This document shows positions 46,039-53,744 of a stretch of 64,000 nucleotides of DNA, piece after piece. Within the stretch, counting starts at the first letter, position 1, and every line of letters starts with the position of its first letter. The stretch is taken from positions 124,001 through 188,000 of the forward strand of contig NZ_UFQC01000001.1 in assembly GCF_900496975.1 (NCBI RefSeq), in the 5' to 3' direction. Origin of the DNA: Achromobacter veterisilvae. GTDB taxonomy: Bacteria > Pseudomonadota > Gammaproteobacteria > Burkholderiales > Burkholderiaceae_B. The translations under genes and the position numbers were made by a program. The notes under the pieces were generated by a model. It was not told where the DNA came from, ran no database searches, and saw only the letters and a list, made by a program, of their open reading frames with translations.

Positions 46039-46664
46039 GCGCGCACCTCCTGGCCCGGCTTCATCTGCGTGGCGTTGTAGTTCACGATCTCGCCCGTGGC
46101 GAGGTCGATGCCGATCCGGCCGGACAGCGTTTCCAGCGGCTGGCCGTAAAGATGGAAATGCAGCGTCGGCGTGTCGCCCGTGACGTGGATGCTGTGGATG
46201 TCATCCGACAGGAAAGAAACCGACTGCCCCGGCTGCACCACGACCTCGCGCAGTTGTTCCAGCGTGGCGCGGCCGGCCCGGGACCCGTCGTCGCTGCGGC
46301 GGTACACGCGGTTCAGTTCCTGCCCCGACAGCGCCACGATGCAGGCCCAGGTCGTGTGGTTGTGCGGCAAGGTGGTCTTGCCGGGGTTGATAGAGTTCAG
46401 GTACAGCGCGGGCGCGTCCGCGGCGTCGTCCGGATTCAGCCGGTAGCGCGTGGACGCGCCCACGCCCTGCCCCGCGGCCGGCGGCGGAAAGTCCGACACG
46501 GGAAACAGCTCGCGCCGCTGCGCCAGCCGCTCCAGCCGGGTCGTGACGGCGGCCAGGTGCTCGCGCGTCACGGCGCCGGCGGCCGGCAGCAGGGCCTGGA
46601 TATCGGACAGGGCCGCCTGCACCTGCAGTCGGCGTTCGGCGGCGATCGGGGATTCTAGGGTCAT
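46035..46664 (-). CDS. cysteine-dioxygenase-like cupin
   Basis: A 209-residue cupin of the cysteine dioxygenase type I family. Iron ligands are likely His101, His103 (LPHNHTTWACIV) and His157 (DDIHSIH). It is a paralogue of the N-terminal domain of the fusion at 41105 (shared order RRELFP, YLNS/YLSLGEPGK, HxHTTW, LHFHLYG), but lacks rhodanese domains. It lies between the ABC ATPase (18 bases) and the MetC-like gene (4-base overlap). Thiol dioxygenases oxidise cysteine, 3-mercaptopropionate and similar thiols to sulfinates; which one is not readable. Confidence 0.87.
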   Translation of the reverse strand: MTLESPIAAERRLQVQAALSDIQALLPAAGAVTREHLAAVTTRLERLAQRRELFPVSDFPPPAAGQGVGASTRYRLNPDDAADAPALYLNSINPGKTTLPHNHTTWACIVALSGQELNRVYRRSDDGSRAGRATLEQLREVVVQPGQSVSFLSDDIHSIHVTGDTPTLHFHLYGQPLETLSGRIGIDLATGEIVNYNATQMKPGQEVRA

Positions 46665-46682
46665 GGACGGCTCCAGTAGCGG

Positions 46683-47525
46683 TCACACTGCGAGACGCAG
46701 CGGGTCGAAGGTCAAATAGGTTTCGATGGGATCGGGCGCGGCCTTGCGCGCCGCCGAAGCGCCGGACGAACGCTGCAAGAAGGCGCGCGTGCGCTCGCTC
46801 GCGGGCGCTCCGAACAGGCGCGCGGGCGGGCCGGACTCGACGATGCGCCCCGCCTCCGTGAAATACACGGTGTCGCTCACTTCTTCGGCGAAGCGCATTT
46901 CGTGCGTGACCAGCATGCAGGTCAGGCCGTCCTGCACCAGGTCGCGGATCACGGTCAGGACTTCCCCGACCATCTCGGGATCCAGCGCGGAGGTCACTTC
47001 GTCGAACAGGATCAGTTCGGGCCGCAGCGCCAGCGCGCGCGCGATCGCCACGCGCTGCTGCTGCCCTCCCGACAGCTCGCCCGGGTAGGCGCTTTCCTTG
47101 TGTTCCATGCGCACCTTGGCCAGCAGTTCGCGCGCCCGGGCCTCGGCCTGCGCGCGCGGCTCGCCGCCCACCTTGACCGGCGAGATCACCAGGTTCTGCA
47201 GCACGCTCAGGTGCGGAAACAGGTTGTATTGCTGGAAGACGAAGCCCACCCGCCGGCGCAGGCCGATCAGTTCGGCTTCCGTCTTCAGGCGGTCGACGCG
47301 CACGCCGCCGACCTCGATCGCGCCGCGCTGCGGACGCAGCAGGCCGGTGATGCAGCGCAGGATGGTCGACTTGCCCGACCCGGAGGGGCCGATGATCGAC
47401 ACCGCCTGGCCCTGCTTGACCTCGACGTCGATGCCCTTGAGCACTTCGGTCTCGCCGAAGGCCAGGTGCACGTCGCTCAGGCTGACCAGCGGCGCGGGCT
47501 CCGCCTCGAAATCAATGATGCTCAT
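46683..47525 (-). CDS. amino-acid ABC transporter ATPase (sulfur operon)
   Basis: A 280-residue GlnQ/TcyC-type ATPase. Walker A is [17 protein letters not shown], then QQYNLFPHLSVLQNLV, signature [15 protein letters not shown] and Walker B LILFDEVTSALDPEM. Note Val in place of the usual Pro of [10 protein letters not shown]-terminal extension of about 30 residues beyond the core is present. It overlaps the upstream permease gene by 14 bases and precedes the CDO-like gene. The neighbouring enzymes suggest import of a sulfur amino acid such as cystine. Confidence 0.88.
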   Translation of the reverse strand: MSIIDFEAEPAPLVSLSDVHLAFGETEVLKGIDVEVKQGQAVSIIGPSGSGKSTILRCITGLLRPQRGAIEVGGVRVDRLKTEAELIGLRRRVGFVFQQYNLFPHLSVLQNLVISPVKVGGEPRAQAEARARELLAKVRMEHKESAYPGELSGGQQQRVAIARALALRPELILFDEVTSALDPEMVGEVLTVIRDLVQDGLTCMLVTHEMRFAEEVSDTVYFTEAGRIVESGPPARLFGAPASERTRAFLQRSSGASAARKAAPDPIETYLTFDPLRLAV

Positions 47526-48330
47526 GGCGTCGTTCCAGATACCGCGTCCAACGCGCGATGGGATAGCAATAGGCGAAGAAAAGCGCCAATAGCGTGAAAT
47601 AGACCAGGATGGTGAAGTCGGTGCGGGCCACGGTGTTGCTGGCCACGGTAGCCGTGTCGACCAGATCGTGCACTCCCACCAGCGAGGCCAGCGACGTGCT
47701 CATCGTGATGCTGGCGTACAGGTTCATCCACGAGGGCAGCATCCGGCGCACGCATTGCGGCAACACGATCATGCGGAAGATCTGGGCGCGGCGGAACGCC
47801 AGCGACTGGGCGGCTTCCCACTGCGCGCTGGGGATCGACTGGATCGCCCCGCGGAAGATCTCCGCCACGTTGGCGCTGGCCGGCAGGCCCAGGCCGATCA
47901 CGACCTTGATCCAGTCCGGAAACGGCACGCTCCAGCGCCCGACGCCCAGTTCGAACGGGAACACGTAGGTCGTGAAATACACCAGCACCAGGATCGGCGC
48001 ATTGCGGAACAGCAGCACGTAGGCCCGCGTCAGGCGCCGCAGCAGCCATGACGGCGACAGCGACAACGCGCCCACCGCCAGGCCGGCGATCGTCCCCAGC
48101 GCCATGGCCAACACGCTGATCTGGATGTTGACCCCCAGCCCGCGCAGCAGCGCGGGCGACCACTGCCACAGCGCCCGCACGGCGGCCGGCGCGGTGCCGG
48201 TGGCCGCCCAGGCGAGGCCCAGCGCCGCCAGCGCCAGCAGGAGGATCACCCACGGATCGCGCAGCAGCGCCAGGGTCCGCGCCCGCGGCGCCGCGCCGCC
48301 GTCCCTGTTCCAGGCCAGATCATTGGCCAT
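47512..48330 (-). CDS. amino-acid ABC permease B (sulfur operon)
   Basis: A 272-residue HisMQ-type permease with about five to six helices. NIQISVLAMALGTIAGLAVGALSLS, AYVLLFRNAPILVLVYFTTYVFPF and the coupling loop AQIFRMIVLPQCVRRMLPSWMN mark the family. It overlaps the companion permease by 11 bases and the ATPase by 14. The two unlike permeases probably form a heterodimer, as in HisQM. Confidence 0.88.
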   Translation of the reverse strand: MANDLAWNRDGGAAPRARTLALLRDPWVILLLALAALGLAWAATGTAPAAVRALWQWSPALLRGLGVNIQISVLAMALGTIAGLAVGALSLSPSWLLRRLTRAYVLLFRNAPILVLVYFTTYVFPFELGVGRWSVPFPDWIKVVIGLGLPASANVAEIFRGAIQSIPSAQWEAAQSLAFRRAQIFRMIVLPQCVRRMLPSWMNLYASITMSTSLASLVGVHDLVDTATVASNTVARTDFTILVYFTLLALFFAYCYPIARWTRYLERRHEHH

Positions 48331-49057
48331 AGCCGGGCATCCTCAATCGTTCTTCCAGCCAGCGCCCGCCCGCGCCGACCAGCCACGTCAGCAGGCCGAA
48401 GTACAGCAGGATCAGGAGCAGCAGCTCCAGCACATTGTCCCGGTACGACCAGATCATGATGGATTCGTAGGTCACGTCGCCCACGGCGATCGCCGAGGCG
48501 ATCGCGGTCATCTTCACCAGGTCCACCAGGTTGTTGACCAGCGCCGGCAGCGCGAAGCGCAGCGCCAGCGGCAACTGCACCTGGACCAGGATCTGGCCGC
48601 GCGAAAACGCCAGCGACCGCGCCGCCTCCATCGTCACCCCCGGCACGGCCTGGATGCCGGCGCGCAGGGCCTCGGCATGGAACACGCCCTTGTGCAGCGC
48701 CACCACGATCACTACCCAGGCGAACGGCGTGACGGGATTGCCGCCGCCCAGCTTCTGCGTGATCAGCATGTTCAGGACCAGGAAGGCGCAGTACAACTGC
48801 ACCAGCGTGGGCGTATTGCGGGTGACTTCCACGAAGGCCTGCAGCGGCCGCGCCAGCCAGGCCCGGCCGCTGGTCAGGCCGGCGGCGATCAGGACGCCGA
48901 ACAGCAGGCTCGCCGGAATGGTCCAGGCGCACAACTGCAAGGTCACCAGCAGGCCATGGCCGAACGCGGCCAGCTCGCCGGGATCCAGCACGAAACTGTA
49001 GTTCAGGCCCAGGGGCTTGAAGAAAGCCACCCAGGCCCGCAACGCGGACTCGATCAT
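48320..49057 (-). CDS. amino-acid ABC permease A (sulfur operon)
   Basis: A 245-residue HisMQ-type permease. FGHGLLVTLQLCAWTIPASLLFGVLIAAGL and FVEVTRNTPTLVQLYCAFLVLNM are the conserved membrane parts, and GVTMEAARSLAFSRGQILVQVQLPLALRFALPALVNNLVDLVK contains the EAA-type loop. It starts 17 bases after the binding-protein stop. The start at 49057 is chosen because the longer open frame lies in binding-protein sequence. Confidence 0.88.
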   Translation of the reverse strand: MIESALRAWVAFFKPLGLNYSFVLDPGELAAFGHGLLVTLQLCAWTIPASLLFGVLIAAGLTSGRAWLARPLQAFVEVTRNTPTLVQLYCAFLVLNMLITQKLGGGNPVTPFAWVVIVVALHKGVFHAEALRAGIQAVPGVTMEAARSLAFSRGQILVQVQLPLALRFALPALVNNLVDLVKMTAIASAIAVGDVTYESIMIWSYRDNVLELLLLILLYFGLLTWLVGAGGRWLEERLRMPGYGQ

Positions 49058-49074
49058 GCCGCCGCCTCCCGCGC

Positions 49075-49911
49075 TCAACTGCCCTGCTTGTATTTCGCGT
49101 GCAGCTCTTCCAGCAGCGGCTGCGGCGGTTCGATGCCCAGGCGCTTCTCGGTGGCGATCAGCCAGCCGCTGCGATGCCAGTCCTGCACCACCTTGTCCAC
49201 GGCGGCGATCGTGTCGGCCTCGCCCTTGCGGGTCCAGACGACGGAATTGGCGGGCAGCACTTCGGTGGCGATGGGCGCGTGGTAGTCCGCCCATTCGGGG
49301 TTGCTGCGCAGCAAGGGATGGATCAGGGTGGAATCGTGCACCGCCGCCACGCATTGCCCGCCGCGCAGCGCCAGCAGCGAATCCGACGAACTCTTGTAGC
49401 CCTTGACCTGCGCGCCGTAGTCGGCCGACAGCGGGCGCGCGAAGCTGCTGCCCTGCGACACGCACACCGGCTTGCCGCGCAGGTCTTCCCACTTGGCGAT
49501 GCCGCTGGTCTTCAGCGTGGCGGCGGCCCCGCCGACCCGGAAGAACGGCGTGGGCGCGTACCCCAGGATCTCGGCGCGCTCCGGATTCAGCTCCATGGAG
49601 GCGATCAGCAGATCCACCTTGCCCGATATCAGGAACTGCGTGCGCGTCGCGGTCTGCACCTGCACCAGTTCGGCCTTCACGCCCAGGCCCTTGGCGAGTT
49701 CGCGCGCCAGTTCCGGGTTCCAGCCCACCAGTTGCTGCGTGGCGGGATCGAGCGAACCGAATACGCCGCCGTTGGCCAGCACGCCGATGGTGATCGTGCC
49801 GCGTTCCTTGACCTTGTCCAGGGTCGCGTCGGCGTGCGCCGCGCCGGCCGCGAGGGCCAGCGCCAGGAACAATGCGGTCCGGGCCGCGCCCGGTGTCTTG
49901 CGGATAGCCAT
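49075..49911 (-). CDS. amino-acid ABC binding protein (sulfur operon)
   Basis: A 278-residue family-3 periplasmic binding protein with a signal peptide ending GAAHA-DA near residue 28. ATLDKVKERGTITIGVLANGGVFGSLDP opens the ligand lobe; NPERAEILGYAPTPFFRVGGAAATLK and GKPVCVSQGSSFARPL follow. Two cysteines in the mature protein (PVCVSQ and GGQCVAAVH) may pair. It is the first gene of a six-gene run: binding protein, two permeases, ATPase, CDO-like, MetC-like. The ligand is inferred to be a sulfur amino acid from these neighbours. Confidence 0.87.
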   Translation of the reverse strand: MAIRKTPGAARTALFLALALAAGAAHADATLDKVKERGTITIGVLANGGVFGSLDPATQQLVGWNPELARELAKGLGVKAELVQVQTATRTQFLISGKVDLLIASMELNPERAEILGYAPTPFFRVGGAAATLKTSGIAKWEDLRGKPVCVSQGSSFARPLSADYGAQVKGYKSSSDSLLALRGGQCVAAVHDSTLIHPLLRSNPEWADYHAPIATEVLPANSVVWTRKGEADTIAAVDKVVQDWHRSGWLIATEKRLGIEPPQPLLEELHAKYKQGS

Positions 49912-49972
49912 ATCGTTGTGTCGTGTGCAGTGAACGGACCTCCATGCTGCGTGCAGCCGGACGCCAAGGCAA

Positions 49973-49990
49973 AGAAGCGTTTCAGATATC
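49973..49990. promoter_or_regulatory. weak CysB-family-like site before the importer operon
   Basis: AGAAGCGTTTCAGATATC loosely follows the AGAAA-GCG-TCTAT-GATATGC order seen at 43380 and 44796. It lies 62 bases before the binding-protein start. The match is weak. Confidence 0.2.
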
Positions 49991-50011
49991 AATATGAGTC
50001 CGGCGGCGCGG

Positions 50012-51034
50012 CTATTTCAGTTGCACGTCCGCCGAGACGATCACGCGCCGGTAGGTGGCGATGTCGTCGCGCACCGTCTGGTCCACGGCCTCGGGCGTGC
50101 TGGCGGCGATGGTGAAGCCCAGGTTCTCCAGCAGCGTGGACGTGTCCGGTTCGCGCAGCACCGCCACCACGTCGCGGTGGATGCGGTCCACGATGGCGCG
50201 CGGCGTGGAAGCCGGCACGGAAAAGCCCTGCCAGCTTTCGACCGTATAGTCCGCCAGCCCGGCTTCCTGGACGGTGGGCACGTCGGGCAGCGCCTTGGAG
50301 CGGTACGGCGTGGTGACGGCCAGCGCCACCAGCTTGCCGCTGCGCACGTTCTCGGTGGCCGCGGCCAGGGTGATCAGCATGGCGTCCACGTGGCCGCCCA
50401 GCACGTCCAGCGTGGCGGGCCCGCCGCCGGGATAAGGGATCTGGTTGGTCTTGGCGCCGATGCGCTCGTTCAGCAGTTCCACCGCCAGGTGCTGCAGGCT
50501 GCCGGCGCCGCCCGGCAAGGCCAACGAGATCTCGCCCGGCCGGCGCCGCACCAGTTCCACGAACTCCTGGAAGGTCCGCACGCCCAGGCCGGGGCGCACC
50601 ACCAGCAACTGCGGGTTGACGACGGCCTTGGTCACGCCCCGCAGATCCCGCAGGGGATCGTAGGAAAGCTTGCCCGGCTGCAGGGCGTTGAGCGACAGCG
50701 CGTCGCCGGCCAGCAGCAAGGTATAGCCGTCGCCGCGCGCATGGGCCACGGCGGCGTTGCCGATGGCGCTGCTGCCCCCGGGCTGGTTCTCGACCACCAC
50801 GCTCTGGTTCCACTTCTCGCCCAGCTTCTGCGCGACGGTGCGCGCCAGCTTGTCGGCGCTGCCGCCGGCCGACACCGGCACGATGATCTTGACCGGCCGG
50901 TTCGGGTAGCGGTTGGCGTCTTCGCCGGGCACGGGCGCCGAACCGGCGAAATTGCCGAGCAGGCCCACGCCCAGCACCACGGCGGCCAGCAGCCCCAGCC
51001 CTCCGCGGACAATGGATTTGCGCTCGATGCTCAT
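50012..51034 (-). CDS. Bug-family periplasmic solute receptor (TauD-linked)
   Basis: A 340-residue TctC/Bug receptor. An N-terminal hydrophobic stretch (GLGLLAAVVLGVGLLGNFAG) may be a signal anchor rather than a clean cleavable signal. RYPNRPVKIIVPVSAGGSADKLART is the family opening and VVVENQPGGSSAIGNAAVA the second block. It overlaps the TauD-like gene by four bases, so it likely binds the same compound that the dioxygenase attacks. A small organosulfonate is a reasonable but unproven guess. Confidence 0.87.
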   Translation of the reverse strand: MSIERKSIVRGGLGLLAAVVLGVGLLGNFAGSAPVPGEDANRYPNRPVKIIVPVSAGGSADKLARTVAQKLGEKWNQSVVVENQPGGSSAIGNAAVAHARGDGYTLLLAGDALSLNALQPGKLSYDPLRDLRGVTKAVVNPQLLVVRPGLGVRTFQEFVELVRRRPGEISLALPGGAGSLQHLAVELLNERIGAKTNQIPYPGGGPATLDVLGGHVDAMLITLAAATENVRSGKLVALAVTTPYRSKALPDVPTVQEAGLADYTVESWQGFSVPASTPRAIVDRIHRDVVAVLREPDTSTLLENLGFTIAASTPEAVDQTVRDDIATYRRVIVSADVQLK

Positions 51035-51960
51035 GCGGCCGCTCCGGTGTCGATGCCGAAGGCGCTGAACGGCTTGCCCAGCACCGCATTGGAATGGCGG
51101 CCGTCGATGCCCGCCGGCACGTCGCCCTCCAGCGTGATGCGGTACAGCACCCGCTCCACGTCCAGGTAGGCGAAATCCCCCGGCCCCTGGTGCGCCGTGG
51201 CGCGGTTGTCCCAGAAAGCGATGCTGCCGGGCTGCCAGCGGAAACGCACCGTGTACTCCGGCCGCGTGATTTCGTCGAAGAACAGGTTCAGCAGGTGGCG
51301 GCTTTCCTCTTCGCTCACGTCCTTGATGCGCCGCGTGAAGCCCGGGTTGACGAACAGCACGCGTTCGCCCGTGTCGGGCAGCACCCGCACCACGGGGTGC
51401 TCGGACACCAGCGGGCTGGCCTGCACCCGCTGCGCGTACAGGCTCTGGTTGTCCAGGTCGCCGTTGTAGCCGCCGAACTGGTGCCGCGCCCACAGCCCGT
51501 CGGCCAGCGCGCGCACCGCGGGCGACAGGTGCCGGTACGCAACCTCGAGATTGGTGAACACAGTATCCCCGCCATATTCGGGCACTTGCCTGCCCGCGCG
51601 CAGGATGGAAGCCGCGGGCGGATTGACCACGCCCGTCACGTCGGTGTGCCAGCGCTCGCCGCGCCGGCCGACGGTGGACTTGGAGGAAATCGTGCGGATC
51701 TGCGGATAGCCTTCGGGCGGGTTGGCGTCGTAGGGATGCGCCGACGTCGGCCGCCCGAAATGCTGCGCGAAGGCCAGGTGCTGCGCATGGTCGATGTGCT
51801 GGTCGCGGAAGAACACGACCTTCCAGCGCCGCAGCGCAGCCTTGATCTGGTCGATCTCGTCCTGCGCCAATGGCTGCCTGAGGTCCACGCCGTGGATCTC
51901 GGCGCCGGTGAAGACGGAAAGCGGCCGGATATCCAGCCGCGTGCGTTCGAGTGTGGTCAT
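51031..51960 (-). CDS. TauD/TfdA-family Fe(II)/2-oxoglutarate dioxygenase
   Basis: A 309-residue dioxygenase. The 2-His-1-carboxylate iron site is visible as HTDVT (HxD) and, near the C-terminus, His in DNRATAHQGP, with the 2-oxoglutarate-binding Arg close behind (DVERVLYRITLEGD). FTGAEIHGVDLRQPLAQDEIDQIKAALRRWKVVFFRDQ is the usual N-terminal block. Members release sulfite from taurine or alkylsulfonates, or attack alkylsulfates and phenoxyacetates. Its place in a sulfur block favours an organosulfur substrate. The longer open frame lacks coding character; the start is the ATG at 51960. Confidence 0.87.
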   Translation of the reverse strand: MTTLERTRLDIRPLSVFTGAEIHGVDLRQPLAQDEIDQIKAALRRWKVVFFRDQHIDHAQHLAFAQHFGRPTSAHPYDANPPEGYPQIRTISSKSTVGRRGERWHTDVTGVVNPPAASILRAGRQVPEYGGDTVFTNLEVAYRHLSPAVRALADGLWARHQFGGYNGDLDNQSLYAQRVQASPLVSEHPVVRVLPDTGERVLFVNPGFTRRIKDVSEEESRHLLNLFFDEITRPEYTVRFRWQPGSIAFWDNRATAHQGPGDFAYLDVERVLYRITLEGDVPAGIDGRHSNAVLGKPFSAFGIDTGAAA

Positions 51961-52097
51961 GTGCCTGCCCCTATGGATATCGGTGAAAACAGGATAGGGG
52001 CGCGCAACATGCCCAACAAATACCGATACGCAATGTGAAAATGCCCGGCGATGCGCGCGATCGGGCCGCAAACCGGGCATGAGCAAAGAACCTCGCT

Positions 52098-52119
52098 ATA
52101 ATTGAGAACCATTGTCAAT
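52098..52119 (+). promoter_or_regulatory. Fur box before FecI-like gene
   Basis: ATTGAGAACCATTGTCAAT (52101-52119) is a near-palindrome of Fur type; the best 19-base window matches the Fur consensus at 12 positions. It is 46 bases before the sigma-factor start, the usual position for iron repression of a FecI gene. Confidence 0.7.
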
Positions 52120-52165
52120 CGTATTTGGTACACCCTCACCGCGGGCCCGCCCCGCCGCGTCTTTC

Positions 52166-52681
52166 ATGAATGTGCCTGCCGGCGATATCGCCACCCTCTA
52201 CCAAGCCGAAGTCAGGCGCCTGCGCGCGTTCGTGCGCCGCATCGTCGGCAATCACGGCGCGGCCGAGGACGTGGTGCAGCAAGCCTTCGTGAACCTGTTG
52301 CGCAGGGGCGGCGACGGCGCCCAGGTGAACGCGGGCTACATCAAGCAGGCCGCGCACAACCTGGCGCTGAACCATCTGCGCGACGCCCGGCGCCGCGCGG
52401 ACGTCGAACTGGCGGGGCTGGAGGTCGAACACATCGCCGACTCCCGGCCCACGCCCGAGACGATCGTGATGTACCGGCGCGAACTGCAACGGTTGCTCGA
52501 AGCGATCGCGGCCCTGCCCGAACGCCGCCGCCAGGCCTTCGTGCTCAAGCGCATCGAAGGCTTGTCCTATGACGAAATCGCCGAACGCATGGGCACCAGC
52601 CGCAACACCGTGATCTCGCAAGTCGTGGCCGCCATGGCACAGTTGGACGCCTTGCTGGATTCGCCGCCCGCCGCCGCCTGA
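52166..52681 (+). CDS. FecI-like ECF sigma factor
   Basis: A 171-residue ECF sigma factor. Region 2 runs from IATLYQAEVRRLRAFVRRIVGNHGAAEDVVQQAFVNLLRR to about residue 75; region 4 holds ALPERRRQAFVLKRIEGLSYDEIAERMGTSRNTVISQVVAAM. The LSYDEIAxxMG and TV-region features are those of iron-starvation FecI factors. The frame opens upstream but the ATG at 52166 gives the normal length. It is followed 4 bases later by FecR and then by an STN-type TonB receptor: a cell-surface signalling unit. The same gene order is known for BupI-BupR-BfrZ of B. bronchiseptica. Confidence 0.9.
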   Translation: MNVPAGDIATLYQAEVRRLRAFVRRIVGNHGAAEDVVQQAFVNLLRRGGDGAQVNAGYIKQAAHNLALNHLRDARRRADVELAGLEVEHIADSRPTPETIVMYRRELQRLLEAIAALPERRRQAFVLKRIEGLSYDEIAERMGTSRNTVISQVVAAMAQLDALLDSPPAAA

Positions 52682-52685
52682 GCCC

Positions 52686-53600
52686 ATGTCCCATCCCGCC
52701 CAAGACCCGGTCTATCTCGCCGCGCTGGAATGGCTGGCGCGGCTGAACGACGAGGATGCCGCCGAGCAGGACCGCCGCGCGTTCGCGCGCTGGCTGGACG
52801 AAGACCCGGCCCATCCCGCCGCCTATGCGCGCGCGCAGGCGCTGTGGAACCGTTTCGAATTGGTGCGTCCCGCCGCCCGGCGCATGCAGCGCCGCCGCGC
52901 GGTGCTGGGCGCGCTGGCCGCGCTGGCGGCCGTGCCCGCCCTCTACGTCCTGTCGCGCCAGCACTTCCTGGCGGACTATCGCAGCGGCGTGGGCGAACGC
53001 CGCCGCATCGTGCTTGCCGACGGCAGCGCCGTCGAGCTGGGCAGCGACTCGGCGCTGTCGGTCAGTTTCGACGCCGGACGCCGCCACGTGACCCTGCATC
53101 GCGGCCAGGCCTATTTCCAGGTGGCGGCCGACGCCGCCCGCCGGTTTTCCGTGCAGGCGGGCGACGGCGTCACCACGGCGCTGGGCACCCAGTTCGACGT
53201 CAAGCTGCTGGACGGCATCGTCACCGTCTCCGTGACCGAACATGCCGTGGCCGTGCGGCCGCGCCCCGGCGCCGCGGCCGTCACCGTCGCCGCCGGCTGG
53301 CAGATGCAATACGGCGAATCCGGCGGCGCGGCGCCCGTCCGGTTCGACCAGGCCGCCACGCTGGCCTGGCGGCAGGACCGGCTGGTGTTCAACGACGTTC
53401 CGCTGGCGACCGTCCTGGCCGAACTGCAACGCTATCAGCGCGGCCCGATCTTCCTGATGGACGCGGGCGTGGGCGCCCTGCCCGTCACGGCGGCGTTCCA
53501 TGTCTCGGATCCGCAGGAAGCCTTGCGCGGCCTGGCGGAGACCTTTCCCATCCGCCTGCGCGTCGTGGCCGGATACGCCACGCTGGTCTACGCCCGTTAG
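52686..53600 (+). CDS. FecR-like anti-sigma regulator
   Basis: A 304-residue protein. The cytosolic N-terminus has the DUF4880/FecR motif ALEWLARLNDEDAAEQDRRAFARWLDEDPAHPAAYARAQALW. One membrane helix is at about 70-90 (RAVLGALAALAAVPALYVLS), followed by a periplasmic FecR domain (GERRRIVLADGSAVELGSDSALSV; ALGTQFDVKLLDG). It would hold or activate the sigma factor according to the TonB receptor's signal. It is coupled with the fecI-like gene. Confidence 0.9.
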   Translation: MSHPAQDPVYLAALEWLARLNDEDAAEQDRRAFARWLDEDPAHPAAYARAQALWNRFELVRPAARRMQRRRAVLGALAALAAVPALYVLSRQHFLADYRSGVGERRRIVLADGSAVELGSDSALSVSFDAGRRHVTLHRGQAYFQVAADAARRFSVQAGDGVTTALGTQFDVKLLDGIVTVSVTEHAVAVRPRPGAAAVTVAAGWQMQYGESGGAAPVRFDQAATLAWRQDRLVFNDVPLATVLAELQRYQRGPIFLMDAGVGALPVTAAFHVSDPQEALRGLAETFPIRLRVVAGYATLVYAR

Positions 53601-53744
53601 CTACGCCCGCCAGTCGACAAGTTACTTTTAGTTACCATCTTTCCGCCCCGTTCGATCATTGGTTCCGCGCCGCCGGGTGTTTGACAGAGAGAGGACGCGC
53701 CAGGCGCCCTCGCGACACCGAACCACGAACAAGGGCAACCGCAC

